NCBI GenBank assembly: GCA_015501585.1
Contig: JADNRY010000019.1
Coordinates: 62,001-126,000, forward strand
Source: Rhodocollybia butyracea
Taxonomy: Eukaryota > Basidiomycota > Agaricomycetes > Agaricales > Omphalotaceae
DNA length: 64,000 nucleotides
Reading direction: 5' to 3'
Shown: positions 46,642 through 57,694 of the stretch, piece after piece
How positions within the stretch are numbered: the stretch's first letter is position 1
Layout: every line of letters starts with the position of its first letter
Program-made: the position numbers and the translations under genes
Notes under the pieces: generated by a model
What the model saw: only the letters and a program-made list of their open reading frames with translations
What the model was told of the DNA's origin: nothing
Database searches by the model: none

Positions 46642-46689
46642 AGCCTGATTTAACCGCCCGGTCCGGCCAAATTTTCTTCTTCAGCTTCC

Positions 46690-49677
46690 ATGGCGAAAGG
46701 CTCTCAGCTTTCGCAGCTCAAGTCGGCTCTATCGCATGCTGGAATCACGGGTAATAATAACCAGAACGGAAAGAAACGAAAGCGGTCTACCCCACAGGAA
46801 AAAGAAAAGGAAAAACGAGCCGCGAAATTAGAGGATATACAGCGCAGGCTCAATCCCTTCGATGTTAAAGTGACCAAGTTGAAGCATGATGTGGGAGGCC
46901 GAAAACTGAAAGGAGTTACTGGAAAACCTGCTCAAAGCAAGACAGCCGGGATTGAACAGGTAATAACCAACTCAGAACGACTAGGCGGATACTTATCCTG
47001 CACTTAGCGAAAGAAAACATTACTGAAAGAGTGGGAAGAAAAACATCGTGCAGGAGGTGTCATAGATCGCCGATTTGGTGAAAACGACCCGTCAATGAGC
47101 TTGGAGGAACGTATGCTTGAGCGGTTCACTAAGGAACGACAGCGTGCATCAAAAGGAGTTGCCTTTAACCTTGAAGATGAAGACGAACTCACGCATTATG
47201 GACAAAGTCTGTCCAAACTAGATGACTTTGATGACTTTGGCCTGCAAGACGATGATGAAGATGAGGAAACAGGTATATCCTAGGCTAAAAATTATTATTC
47301 CATTACTTAAAAGTACCCTATAGGTCGACTCAATGAAGATATCGTCAAGCATACTCATTTTGGTGGATTCAAAGACGAGGAGGATGACGATAGTGAAGAG
47401 GTTTGTCCGTCAAATATACGAAACCTAATGCTCACCCCTTTTTGTGTCGCAAGCCTGCGAGAAAAAAATCCAAAGCTGAGGTCATGGCTGAAGTCATAGC
47501 TAAGAGTAAGGAACACAAAGTACTTGTCCATCCATGTCTGTGCTCTCCAAAATCTCAATCATATTGGTAGATACTACGTCAAATGGAAAAGGAACAAGGA
47601 GAAAATGTCCGACATGAACTCGACCTCACCTTTGACTCGTTGCGAAGCCTTCTTTTCGCCCCCGACCCGTCTGCAACCGGAACCAACTCTACTCCACTTG
47701 GTGAACCAGGTCCATCCTCTGCTGGATATGCTTCCGCCGTCGCCATCGAAACAGCTTTGGCGGAAAAAACGGCCAACTACGACCAAGCTGTTCGAGAGTT
47801 GGCATTCGACAAGCGTGCTAAACCCAAAGATCGAACCAAGACCGAAGATGAATTGGCACTAGAAGAAAAGGAAGCTCTGGAAAAGGCAGAAAGACGTCGA
47901 AGGAAGCGCATGCTGGGTCTGGAAGACAGTGATGACGAAGATGGAGACAAGCCTCGCGCTAAGCGGCAACGCGGTGGAGATGACTTGGAAGATGATTTTG
48001 ATGATGAAGTTGGCTGGTCTGGCTTGGGAATAGGTCTCGAAACAGGCCAAGGCGATGGAGACGAGGATGAGGATGAGGATGAGGACGTTGAGGATGAGGC
48101 AGATGACGGTGAGAACGAAGAGGTGGAGGATGAGGAATCTGCAGATTCTGATGATGATAAGGACGCTACGGAGCTCGTTGGTTCCCGGCGGAGTGTATCC
48201 TCGTCTCGGAAACTCAAGTCAAAAGATCTCCCGTTTACATTTCCTTGTCCTTCTTCACATCAAGACTTCCTTGACATTGTGGAGAATGTCGACGACAATG
48301 ATTTATCTACGGTCGTTCAACGTATAAGAGCGCTACATCATACTAGTCTGGCCCCCGATAACAAGCTCAAGCTACAGGTGCGAAAGAGACTTGGAATGTA
48401 ATCGTCGAAATATACTGATCGTCATCAGGGTTTTACTGACGTTCTCATCGATCATGTCCTGTATTTGTCCTCGCCGCCAGCACCCTCTTTCACCGCCATT
48501 TCTTCCCTCTTCCCTCACATTTCCGCTCTTACAAAAGCATACCCCATACAGTCTGCGGAACACTTCAACCGTAAATTGGTCCTCATGCACAAAAACTTAA
48601 AACGTGGTCTTTCTCAAGGTGCTCTACTCCCTGAGTCAAAAACTTGGCCGGGTCCTGCCGAATTAACGCTGCTCCGAATAATCGGTTTCCTCTGGCCAAC
48701 CAGTGATATGAACCATGCCGTCGTTACCCCTACGCGAGTATTGATGGGCGCATATCTAGGATTAGCTCGTGTACGATCCGTTGGCGATATCGCGAGTGGT
48801 CTTTTCCTATGCACGCTCTTTCTCCAATACGAGCAGCTGTCTCGACGGTTTGTGCCGGAGGCCGTGAATTTTTTAATCAATAGCGTTCTACACATCGCAC
48901 CAAGCAAGTACCAGGACGTGCTCCAGCTCCCTGGATCCTTTCCCTCTCCTGATTTTCGCTCGTCCCATTGCCATACATTGGCTCTTGATTCGAAGAGTGC
49001 TCAAGGCTTAAAAGTCCAGAAGCCGACTTCACATCACTACTGGCTGGTCGGGATGACGACGAAGCTTCCAAGTTGAATCTTCTAGCATTATCATTGAACT
49101 TGCTCAGTCAGTATGCTGATTGTTGAAAGGCTTGGAGGCCTTTATCGAAGTCTTTGAGCCCATATTCGAAATTCTTCAAAATCTCAAGCTACAAAAATTC
49201 GAGGCCGATCTTCAAGTAAGTTTCCTTCACCTGCTTCGTAACAGACATTCTAATTCACTGTCACAGGCTCAAGCCAAGTCATCTACTGAGATCATCGAGC
49301 GGTTACTCAAATTTGCTCGCCAGTCGCGACGCCCTCTACAATTACAAGCCCACAAGGCCATCCCTATTCCCTCTTATGTTCCCAAATTTGACACTACATC
49401 ATCGTCATACCTCAAGCACCAGGATCCTGACAGGGAGCGGAACGAGGCAGCCAAGCTTCGGAACGAATACAAAAAAGAACGCAAGGGTGCGATTCGAGAG
49501 CTCCGTAAAGATGCCAGGTTCCTTGCGGGAGTAGAACAGGCCAAGCAGAAGGAGAAGGACCGAAGCTACAATGACCGTATGAAACGTGTGTTCGGATCTC
49601 TAGAAAGCGAGAGAGCAGAAGAAAAAGCAATGGACAGAGAAAAGGCGAAGGAAAAGAAAAGAGCTGGGAGGAAGTAG
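46690..49677 (+). CDS. NOP14: Nucleolar protein 14 (small-subunit processome)
   Basis: Eight exons (46690-46959, 47008-47272, 47324-47400, 47454-47519, 47571-48377, 48429-48961, 49006-49215, 49267-49677), about 879 aa. Family marks: N-terminal Lys-rich start with [14 protein letters not shown], then [20 protein letters not shown] and [20 protein letters not shown], an acidic [12 protein letters not shown] middle, [24 protein letters not shown], and a basic C-terminus ([32 protein letters not shown]). Nop14 acts in the nucleolus in 40S assembly and 18S rRNA maturation with Emg1 and Noc4. The frame shifts by one missing base near 49118 (QYAD to LLKGLEAF, a T2 where T3 is expected); otherwise all junctions fit. 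The exon 6/7 intron is short (44 nt). It shares a 116-bp divergent promoter with the PACT gene. Confidence 0.9.
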
Positions 49678-51141
49678 ATATTTTCCAGTGTCGCCCTACA
49701 TATGGAGGCAACGCCTAGTAGCACTGACATCGCTCGGTATCACGCCTTGAACTCCAAGCTTGTCTTTCCATTTCCATCGTCTAAAGCCTGAACCTAGTGG
49801 AGAGCATCGAGTATCTCTCGGAAGAGTTGACACCACCACTTTTGATTCAGCGCATACATGTGATAACGCAAACTAAGAAGATCTGGTCCCCGATTATTTT
49901 CAATATTTTGCGTCGAGAAGTCCCAAAAGAGGATAAATCTGATCGGACATCAGTCCTATTCAGCCGTGCCATATTTGATGCTCATTCAAATATTCAACAG
50001 ATTCCCTCTACCAAATTGACGTTCGTGTCAATCTCTTTGAGCCTCTCCTATTTATTCTCTACTTCCTCCTTTAGTCTGCGCGTGTCTCGTTCACTAACCC
50101 CCTCACGCGGGCTAACTTAGCCCCAAATATACTTTTTTTTCTTTGTCACTCCGGCGAGTCTGAAAGCTCAAACAGGTGTTATCACTACGATGTGTACTAT
50201 CGGTTTTTCCCAAGAGGGGTTCTTTGATGATCCACACCATTTGTTGGTCTCTCAAATAACCGTCTCAACCGTGAGTTTGCACTTGTCAATTTTTCACGGT
50301 TCCCAGTAATGTCATGGAGTTTTCTTGATCCAAATTATGAACACAAAGCTGTTGACAGAAACCTTCCTGATAGACGCTCCTTCTAGATTTCAGTTATATC
50401 CTTGGAACCATAAGCTCTAGAGTAAGTCTAAAGGCGAATTAAAATATGACAAAAAAAAACTGTGTACTCACCGACGCTTGTTCTTGTTCCATTTCTTGTT
50501 CAAGAAATGTGGTCAGGGGAAACGTGTTCTCCGCAGTCCAGTCTACGGGAGCTCTGGAATCCATTCCTCGGCCTCAAATTTTAGTCGACAGACACTAGTA
50601 ACAAGCATACATTTGGTACGAGAGGCCGGTGCTGCGTGTGCGCACTTAACAACTTCCGAATCGGAAGGCTGCACACGAGGGGAAATTGACTTGATAAGTT
50701 ACTCTCGGCCGAAGACAACACTAATGAAATTTGCATACATATGATTTTACTTAGGTCTACATACTATCTCAATGCAGCCTTGGCAAACCTCGTTTCCCTT
50801 CGGAAATCCGTGCTTGATTTTACCGGTCTATCGGTCGTTCTCACCGCCATGAATGCTACTATAGATTTGCTCGTTCAGTGTTGACCTTACGCTGCAATGC
50901 TGCCGCCATTTCGCGGAATTCCAGAGGAGAGCAGCTACTAGTAAGGAATCGTTTTGTGCTGGTTACCGTTCGGCAACGGACACTACGTAAAATATGCTAG
51001 CAAATTGACCGAATCGCCGTTATGGTCTTAAGTCGTAACGTGCCCTCCTCAATCCGGAATCGGACACCATGAACGATGAGTAGGTCGAAAAGAATAAGAT
51101 AGGAACAATGATACAGTACAGTCGAAAAAGCCAACTCGCTT
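49678..51141. other. Intergenic, no gene seen
   Basis: Short frames (for example 49797-50120 and 50478-50744) have no motifs or convincing starts. The stretch is the shared 3' region of NOP14 and the DUF6987-like gene, which converge on it. Confidence 0.5.
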
Positions 51142-52059
51142 TCACTTTTTCCTATTCAACCACTTACCTAGCCCGAGCCCTGCATATATCTTGTCCAAAC
51201 CAGCCGCAGCGACGATCCCTTTCAGCAACGAATCAAGACCCAGTCCGCTCAAAAGGTTCCCAAGAAGGTTTAAGACTCCAGCGAGCAAGAGACCTACTCC
51301 TCCGACGATTTGCGTCAATGGTTCTGCATAGCGAATCAGTCTTCTAGTCTTCAAAGTTATTAAAAATGTGGTACGCACGACCAAGAGCGTCAAGCAGAGG
51401 ACCAAGATCTCTCTTTGCTTTGGGGAAACTATCTAGCTTATCCTGGCCCATTCAATTGTACCCCAACGTCTTCCATCAACTACAGAATAAAGTTAGGTCA
51501 AAAGGTACACGGGTAGAACCGGCTACAGAAAAACTTACGACTTTAAGAGCTTCGAAGAGTCTTTGTTCTTCAGGCGTAGCGGTATGCGTGTGAGCATGAA
51601 GCTTAGCTTTGTCGGACAAGCGATTGTCGGGATCGGCGCCCTCTAATGGCGCTGGATGAACCAAGTGAGGATTTTAGTCAAAACCACTTACTTATCATGC
51701 CCATAGTCTCGTTAAGGATTTTCTCGGCTTGCAAGAGGAGAGGCTTAACCTGTTCAACGAGCTCTGCCTCGTCACGTTCTTCTTCCTTCCTTGCTTCCAT
51801 ATTTTCAATGTGCTGAATGAACATGTTAGCTGACGGAGCGTAGCGCTTAGTGTAATACCTTGCGAATCATTTTGCAAAGCGGTCCAATGCGCGAGTTCGC
51901 GTCCTCTATCAATCTCGACAGCCGTTCGGCGAGCTCAGCATCACTCTGCTTCTCTTGATCATCACGGTCATCTGTAGTATCCGTAAAGGCTCTTTGCTGG
52001 GCTTCGGGCGGAGGGGTGGCAGCAGTGTTAGGGTCTAGCATATTATTTGCCACAGACAT
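51142..52059 (-). CDS. DUF6987-like protein of unknown function
   Basis: Five exons (51859-52059, 51692-51812, 51539-51651, 51382-51479, 51142-51323) give about 238 aa. The N-terminal 170 residues are helical and acidic (ELAERLSRLIEDANSRIGPL, EEERDEAELVEQVKPLLLQA, LSDKAKLHAHTHTATPEEQR). The C-terminal 60 residues are a Gly/Leu-rich hydrophobic region (GGVGLLLAGVLNLLGNLLSG, LGLDSLLKGIVAAAGLDKIY) ending in a basic tail NRKK. This layout recalls the fungal DUF6987 family, which has no firm function. In the fourth exon (near 51448) the frame needs one base fewer (GGG where GG is expected) to avoid an early stop and continue as GQDKLDSFPKAKRDLG; the fifth exon is then in frame. Confidence 0.65.
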
Positions 52060-52440
52060 GTTTTGGATTCTTGGGATTCAGAGACGTTGAGCCTTTCTTA
52101 TGCAGAAAACAAGGTGATATCATGGTGATGCTCGGTGATGCTATGGGTCTGTAATCTAGTGCGTTGCAATTGGATTTCTACCAATTTTTTGCGATGAGCT
52201 GCAGAGGTTTGAAAAATGGCTTCATATGTGGCGTACGCAGCGAGTCGCGTCATGAAAGGTTTCAGATTTTAGGAGGATGAATAATTGAGGTTCTTGATCA
52301 CTTTGAAGTTTTGAAGACTATACGGTAATCCAGCCAAGGAGAGAAAAAGTGAAGGAGGATACAAGATACAAGTACAGACTGCGACTCAGATAAACTCTAA
52401 TAATTCGTGGGAAAAAAGGCGATCTTCCTGAACAACCGTC

Positions 52441-53340
52441 ATGTCCACTCCTCAGAATTTATTTGATGCTTACCACCTGGATTACGAGCAACTTATTGGC
52501 TCTGTGCGTACAAAATTGGAGAAAGATACCCCAGAACAACGAGGAGGCAAGTACGCTTCCGCGCCGGTCTTGCGCTATGTAGACTTGTTGACTTGACAAG
52601 TACAGAACAACGCAAAGCCACTCTTCGTCGTGTGGAAATAGAACTGGATGAAGGAGACGACATTGCGAGTCTCCAAATCTCTTCCTCAGTATCTGTCATA
52701 ACATTCCCTTTGCAGATTTCCCAACTTGAACTCCAAATTCAAGGGATTCCTACTTCTATCCGCACTCCCTACACCAATCGGTTAAAACAAGCCAAGCTCG
52801 ATCTTAACCGCTACAAGAAAATAGCAAAAGAAAGTCACTCACAAATTACTCGGTCCAACGTCCATTTCGACACTCCCTCAATGTCAGACGATCCTTACGA
52901 TGACCATGCCAATGAAAGGACAAGATTACTGGCGGGACATCAGACACTTGCCGACGGAAGCCGCCGAATTGAGGATTCTACACGATTGGCCCTAGAGACG
53001 GAAGATATCGGCGCAGGTATATTAAGATCATTGCGAGAGCAGAGGGAACGAATCGCGGACACTTCGCATACAGTAAGTTGGTCTGCATACAGACTGTATT
53101 GGTACACAAATAAACCCTCTTCCAGCTCGTTCAGGCAGAGACATCGATTGACAAGGCCTCGGGAACAATACAGAAGATGATTCGACAGTATGACCTATTA
53201 TTCTATCCATTTCATGCAATCATTCATGAATATCTTTTAGAATGTACAAACAGCGCTTCGTCATCGCTGGAATCATCCTTGTGCTGATTGTTGTTGTGGC
53301 TGTTATTCTTTACTTTAAACTGTTCTACCGCCGCCATTAA
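52441..53340 (+). CDS. VTI1: Vti1-type Qb SNARE
   Basis: Five exons (52441-52546, 52606-52664, 52716-53072, 53126-53187, 53241-53340), 227 aa, the usual Vti1 length. The N-terminus is a Habc-like three-helix region (LFDAYHLDYEQLIGSVRTKL, QRKATLRRVEIELDEGDDII). The SNARE motif spans about residues 145-200 (EDIGAGILRSLREQRERIAD, LVQAETSIDKASGTIQKMIR), followed by one C-terminal membrane anchor (FVIAGIILVLIVVVAVILYF). Vti1 acts in Golgi, endosome and vacuole fusion with several t-SNARE sets. The first two introns start with GC (GCAAGT at 52547 and GCGAGT at 52665); the second has no stop and is divisible by three, so a retained form would add 17 residues. Confidence 0.92.
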
Positions 53341-53872
53341 TGTACACAGGGTAATCTTGGCAGAATCTTGGGGAAGCTTAGTGGTACTCCTCATGTTCGC
53401 GTGTACTCATCGTAGCATTTTGGGACATTAGCATATGTATTAGTATTTATCCTCCATCTTGTTAAGTAGAACTAGGTCCCAGTAATTCACGAAATATTGT
53501 TCGAAAGAAGGATAGTTCCCAATTTTTTGAACGTCGAACAGGTTTTCAAACCTTTGCGTTGACAACGCCAAATTTGATAGAAAACCAGACTTGCGTGTGT
53601 TGAAAAATATACAAGGCCGGCAAGAGGTCGCACTTCAAAAAATTCAAACTCCTGCCAATGTCCGTCAGATTTCCTTGCGGCGCAGTTCAAATGATCCTAT
53701 CCTATTACCCACCAGGCTATTGGTACATGGTACTTCGTACATGGTTATCACGAGCACGGTTACATACCAACTGGAAATTATATGTGTACGTCGTATTATG
53801 TACTGTAAAAAAGTATGCACATGAAGAAGAGCAGGTAATAAAATCCATAGTACTTCAATACAAGAGTAAATG
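53341..53872. other. Convergent intergenic, no gene seen
   Basis: Shared 3' region of VTI1 and RING paralog 3. No frame with a motif. Confidence 0.5.
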
Positions 53873-54777
53873 TCATGACACGCAGAGTTCTTTTCTTTTC
53901 TGTGTGGACCTCCGAGGAGCTAACTCTGCGGCGGATTTGCGAGGATTAAGAGTATGAGGAGGGGAAGAGGTACAGCCTGTTTTACGTCGTTTCAAAGAAG
54001 GAGGCAGGTATTGTTCTGTAGGCTCTGCTTTGACAGCAGTTCCTGAACTAGGGGTGCCAGGCCGGCAAGGACTGGGAAAATCCCCCTGGTCACCAAATGC
54101 GGTAGATAACGCGAACGCCCTAGAAAAACACGCGTAGGTCAGCTTCAGCTTGGACGATCCCAAAAAAAATAACGAACTCTTCCGCTCCTAGTTTTCTCTT
54201 AAGCATGTTACATTCTCGCTGAAGTTCGTCTTTTTCAGCCTTGAGTTGTTTATTATAGTCCCTCCCCATCCGAGCAAGATTTAGTAGCCCAAGGGTAGCG
54301 GCGGCGTGAAACTCTGCTCGTCTCTTCCACACAGCGCAATTCACCCGCAGATTTTTATTCTCTGCGGATAGGCGCTCACATTCTGAAACGGCCGCTGGAG
54401 TAGGAGAGGGGGTGGGCGAAGAAGGCCCTGACTCTTCGAGGAAAAGCTTGCGAATGCCTGGAGTTACGTGAGGCCGTATCGAGTCGGGAATCGCTGATGG
54501 ATCGATATAGGCTAGGATGCAAGTTAATGGGGACTGCGGCCGACAATTAATTAAAACAATTACCAATGGAATATAGCGATCTACATGTGGGACAAGGTTG
54601 CATACTGGTAGTTGGTTTAATCGAGTTTATGGTGCGAATCAGGCATGTGCCACAAAATACATGGCCTGCAGGAATATCCAGATTAGAAAGTCGAAATTAT
54701 GGCCAGGAATAACACTCACCACACGGCAATGCAACGGGTCCACTAAGTTCGTCGATGCAAATATTGCAGGTGGGCAT
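53873..54777 (-). CDS. RING-finger coiled-coil protein (paralog 3 of 3)
   Basis: Four exons (54720-54777, 54564-54665, 54178-54511, 53873-54119), 246 aa, all GT-AG. The RING reads CNIC, PCGHVFCGTC (intron between C and GH), CPTC. It is followed by SIAYIDPSAIPDSIRPHVTP, a coiled coil (SECERLSAENKNLRVNCAVW, LKAEKDELQRECNMLKRKLG) and a basic disordered tail (LPPSLKRRKTGC). It is probably an E3-type protein. Exon 2 has the same length (102 nt) and phases as in paralog 2, and the RING intron position matches paralogs 1 and 2. Confidence 0.82.
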
Positions 54778-56238
54778 GATGTGTGGCGTGCAAGAAAATA
54801 ATCGGAAGAGTACATACCAACCCCAACGGTTCTCCTTTATATGTAGATTCAGAAAGAAAGGTACCGTTCCGACTGAGTTCCGGAACAACCGAATCATCTT
54901 TATGGCATGTTTGTAAGTAATTATCTCAAGCGAATTAGGTCGTAAATCTAGAGAATTCTTACCCTTGCCGAGATTCAAAATTGTGCCCACCGCCCGGTCT
55001 TTACCCGGTCCTACATCGGACACTATGTACTACAGCCTATGTGGATTACCGAGCGGAAGCAGGACCCGACCAAGCGAGTATAACGCCGCAGGATTAGCAA
55101 GACCTAACAATAACGCGGCCCCCCCCAAAATCAATAAGCTGGGGAGAAGTGAGCTTTAGCAACCATACGGTGTCGAATAATACAATGACCGATAATACAT
55201 ACCGGGACATAACAGGTAATAGCCTTCTCAATATAACCTTCCATCAAGCGAACATATGCGGCCATGATAATGCGGACATGATCTTATAAAGTCCGAGAAT
55301 GCTATTAGGGATGGAAATTGGTAGTTGTGGTATACTATACTTAGACCTGGGTAAATTTATGAATGGGTAGAAGCCATAATTGGGGAATCAGCTTGCGATT
55401 TTCTTCTGAATTCAGAAGGTATTAACAAGGTAACGTGTCTTGAAGCTCCAGCACGCGTGTTACAAAACTTGAACGAATCATTGGGGCACCTCCCTCGAAG
55501 TATTCACATCAGACTAAGTGGGTGTCCGATATGCTCCAATATGCTGGTGGTCCTGAGGAAATCACATCTGAAGTCTTCATCAAGGAAATCAGAGAAATTT
55601 AACCGAAACCGAGCAAATACCGAGAGCGCCAGTAGGACACACTGCCCGTATTGTCTTGCTCACGATACCCAGAACTTGTGATACACTGTAAAAAAGATCG
55701 AAAAATCATTGGGCATGGTCTTTGTACGCACATAGGGTGCTGTTGTAGCTATTGTCGGGAACTGTTATATACACAACTAATGTGTACGTGCAAATGGGAC
55801 TAGATAAAAGGAAAATCAGCATATAGCATGCAGAAGACAGATTCAAAGTGACGCCATCAGAGGGAAACGCTGGCTGACACAGACACAGGCTGGTGCGCAA
55901 TTAACTGCGCTGCTGTACACAGCAGTCACTTGTCTGCGTCTTGACATAGACCGGCGGTGAGGTTCCTGCGAGAAATGAACGCGCTCTATATAGACTCTCT
56001 AAATGCGTTCGAGTTGTTTCCAAAGGTTTTAAAAATGACCAGATATGTTCCCCGACGCGCACAAAGTCCAAATCAGCAGGCCACATTGAGAAATTCAAAT
56101 TAAATAAGGAGAATCATAAGTAGATTACGTGCGCGCGCCAAAAATAAACGCTGTGACATGTGACCTCCTGGAACTGTAAAGTATTACTAATCCATTATCT
56201 GAAGGACCACCGCAAGACTCGACAACTCCGACAAAAAA
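54778..56238. other. Intergenic, no gene seen
   Basis: Upstream of both RING paralog 3 and RPL11. Short frames only (for example 55457-55681 and 55901-56098), none with motifs or consistent splicing. Confidence 0.5.
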
Positions 56239-56929
56239 ATGGTCTGTACTGCGATATCACTTGTGCGTTAACGGTAGATTCATGGATTATTTCAGGCCGA
56301 CCAGAAATCGACACCGACAAATGTCATGAAGGAGCCCCGGATTGACAAACTTGTTATTAGTGCGTACTTTGACTGCAAAGCGTTTATTTCTTCTTACAAG
56401 TTTTTCTAGACATTTCTGTCGGTGAATCTGGTGATCGTCTTACCCGAGCCTCAAAGGTCCTCGAACAGCTCACCGGTCAGACACCGGTCACCTCAAAAGC
56501 ACGCTACACTGTCCGTACATTCGGTATCCGTCGTAACGAAAAGATTGCTGTGCATGTTACCATCCGTGGGCCCAAAGCAGAGGAGATTCTTGAGCGAGGA
56601 CTGAAAGTCAAAGAATACGAGCTGCGACGAAGGAACTTCTCGGAGACTGGAAACTTCGGGTTTGGTATCCAGGAGCACATCGATTTGGGTGCCCGATACG
56701 ACCCTGGTATTGGTATTTTCGGTATGGACTTTTACGTGGTCATGGGCAGGCCAGGTGCCCGAGTAGCGAGGAGGAAACAGAAGAAGGCCCGTGTTGGCTT
56801 CTCGCACCGTATCAAGAAGGAGGACACCATGGCCTGGTTCAAGCAGAGATTCGATGGTATCATCCTCGTGAGTTGTTTACGTTCACCGACCTTGGATTTA
56901 GATCTTTAATTATTTTTTTACAGAAATAA
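56239..56929 (+). CDS. RPL11: 60S ribosomal protein L11 (uL5)
   Basis: Four exons: 56239-56241 (just ATG), 56296-56359, 56410-56867, 56924-56929; 176 aa. The body is nearly identical to other fungal uL5: [98 protein letters not shown]. uL5 binds 5S rRNA with uL18 and sits at the central protuberance of the large subunit. The start is set by an intron beginning directly after ATG (GTCTGT...TTTCAG), common in ribosomal protein genes. The last exon codes only Lys and the stop. Confidence 0.95.
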
Positions 56930-57191
56930 ACGCTATACCTCCCTGCATCGCATCCTACTTTATTTCTACCTCTACTGCCCATGCTGAGTATGATACGTAT
57001 GCAATATGATCTCGTTTCTCTCAGCCTATCGCGAGCGTATAAATGAGTACTTTGAATCGACCATGCAATTTTTTTGCAAAGTAGTTACAAGCCCACTGGG
57101 CTCTATAAATGATTGAAATTCGTTTGTTGAGCTTCTTTCGGGCGCTTATTTAGGCGCTGTCACTTCTTTCTTTCCATCAACTTTACACGAA

Positions 57192-57694
57192 ATGGTGGAC
57201 TGATTCCCTGCTTTCTTGAAGCTTCATACTGAACTTCAACTTCTAGGGCGGAGGTGGAAGATATCCCTACCCTAAACAGGTCTGGTCCCCAGCCGGTACG
57301 AACTTGTCCTCCCTCTCCCGAACATCGACCTTCTAACCCTTGGCTTTTCCTCAATCTCTGTAATTCCTTCATCTACATGGAATACGACGTCTGTAGGTGG
57401 CTGGTGGGTACGGCCTTCAAACTGGAAATCAAACACTTTTATTGCGGGGATGGGCATAGCAGGAATCACGTATCTCGTATGGCAGTTCAGTGCTGCACAT
57501 GAGGTGAGTTGTCTGTATGTTCTATCTACTACTGTAATCTGACCTCTATTCAGCACCGGTATATTATGCCTGCTAAAGATATTCCGTCCATGGCAGTATG
57601 TTTGCACCTTTTAACCCTTGAATAATCTTGACGACGTTTTGGATAGTGGGCGAAACAATTCAAGACAGAGCAAAAGGACTCAAAGGACTCGTAA
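57192..57694 (+). CDS. Small single-membrane-span protein, possibly mitochondrial
   Basis: Five exons (57192-57194, 57247-57295, 57397-57503, 57554-57595, 57647-57694) give 82 aa with every junction GT-AG and in frame. The protein begins MGGGRYPYPKQVWSPAGGWW, has WKSNTFIAGMGIAGITYLVW as the membrane span, then HRYIMPAKDIPSMAWAKQFK and an acidic end. The length, aromatic N-terminus, single span and IPS-x-WAKQF block resemble a conserved fungal inner-mitochondrial-membrane protein, possibly a complex I accessory subunit; I am not sure of the name. As in RPL11 upstream, the first exon is only the ATG. Confidence 0.65.

Noticed and set aside
47777..48217. 146-aa Ser-rich minus-strand frame
   Set aside because: Antisense of the acidic Asp/Glu repeat in NOP14, which reads as Ser/Pro on the other strand.
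52606..53072. VTI1 without its second intron
   Set aside because: The frame is open through the 51-nt segment, but splicing restores the family spacing between DEGDD and ISQLELQIQ; kept as a possible isoform only.
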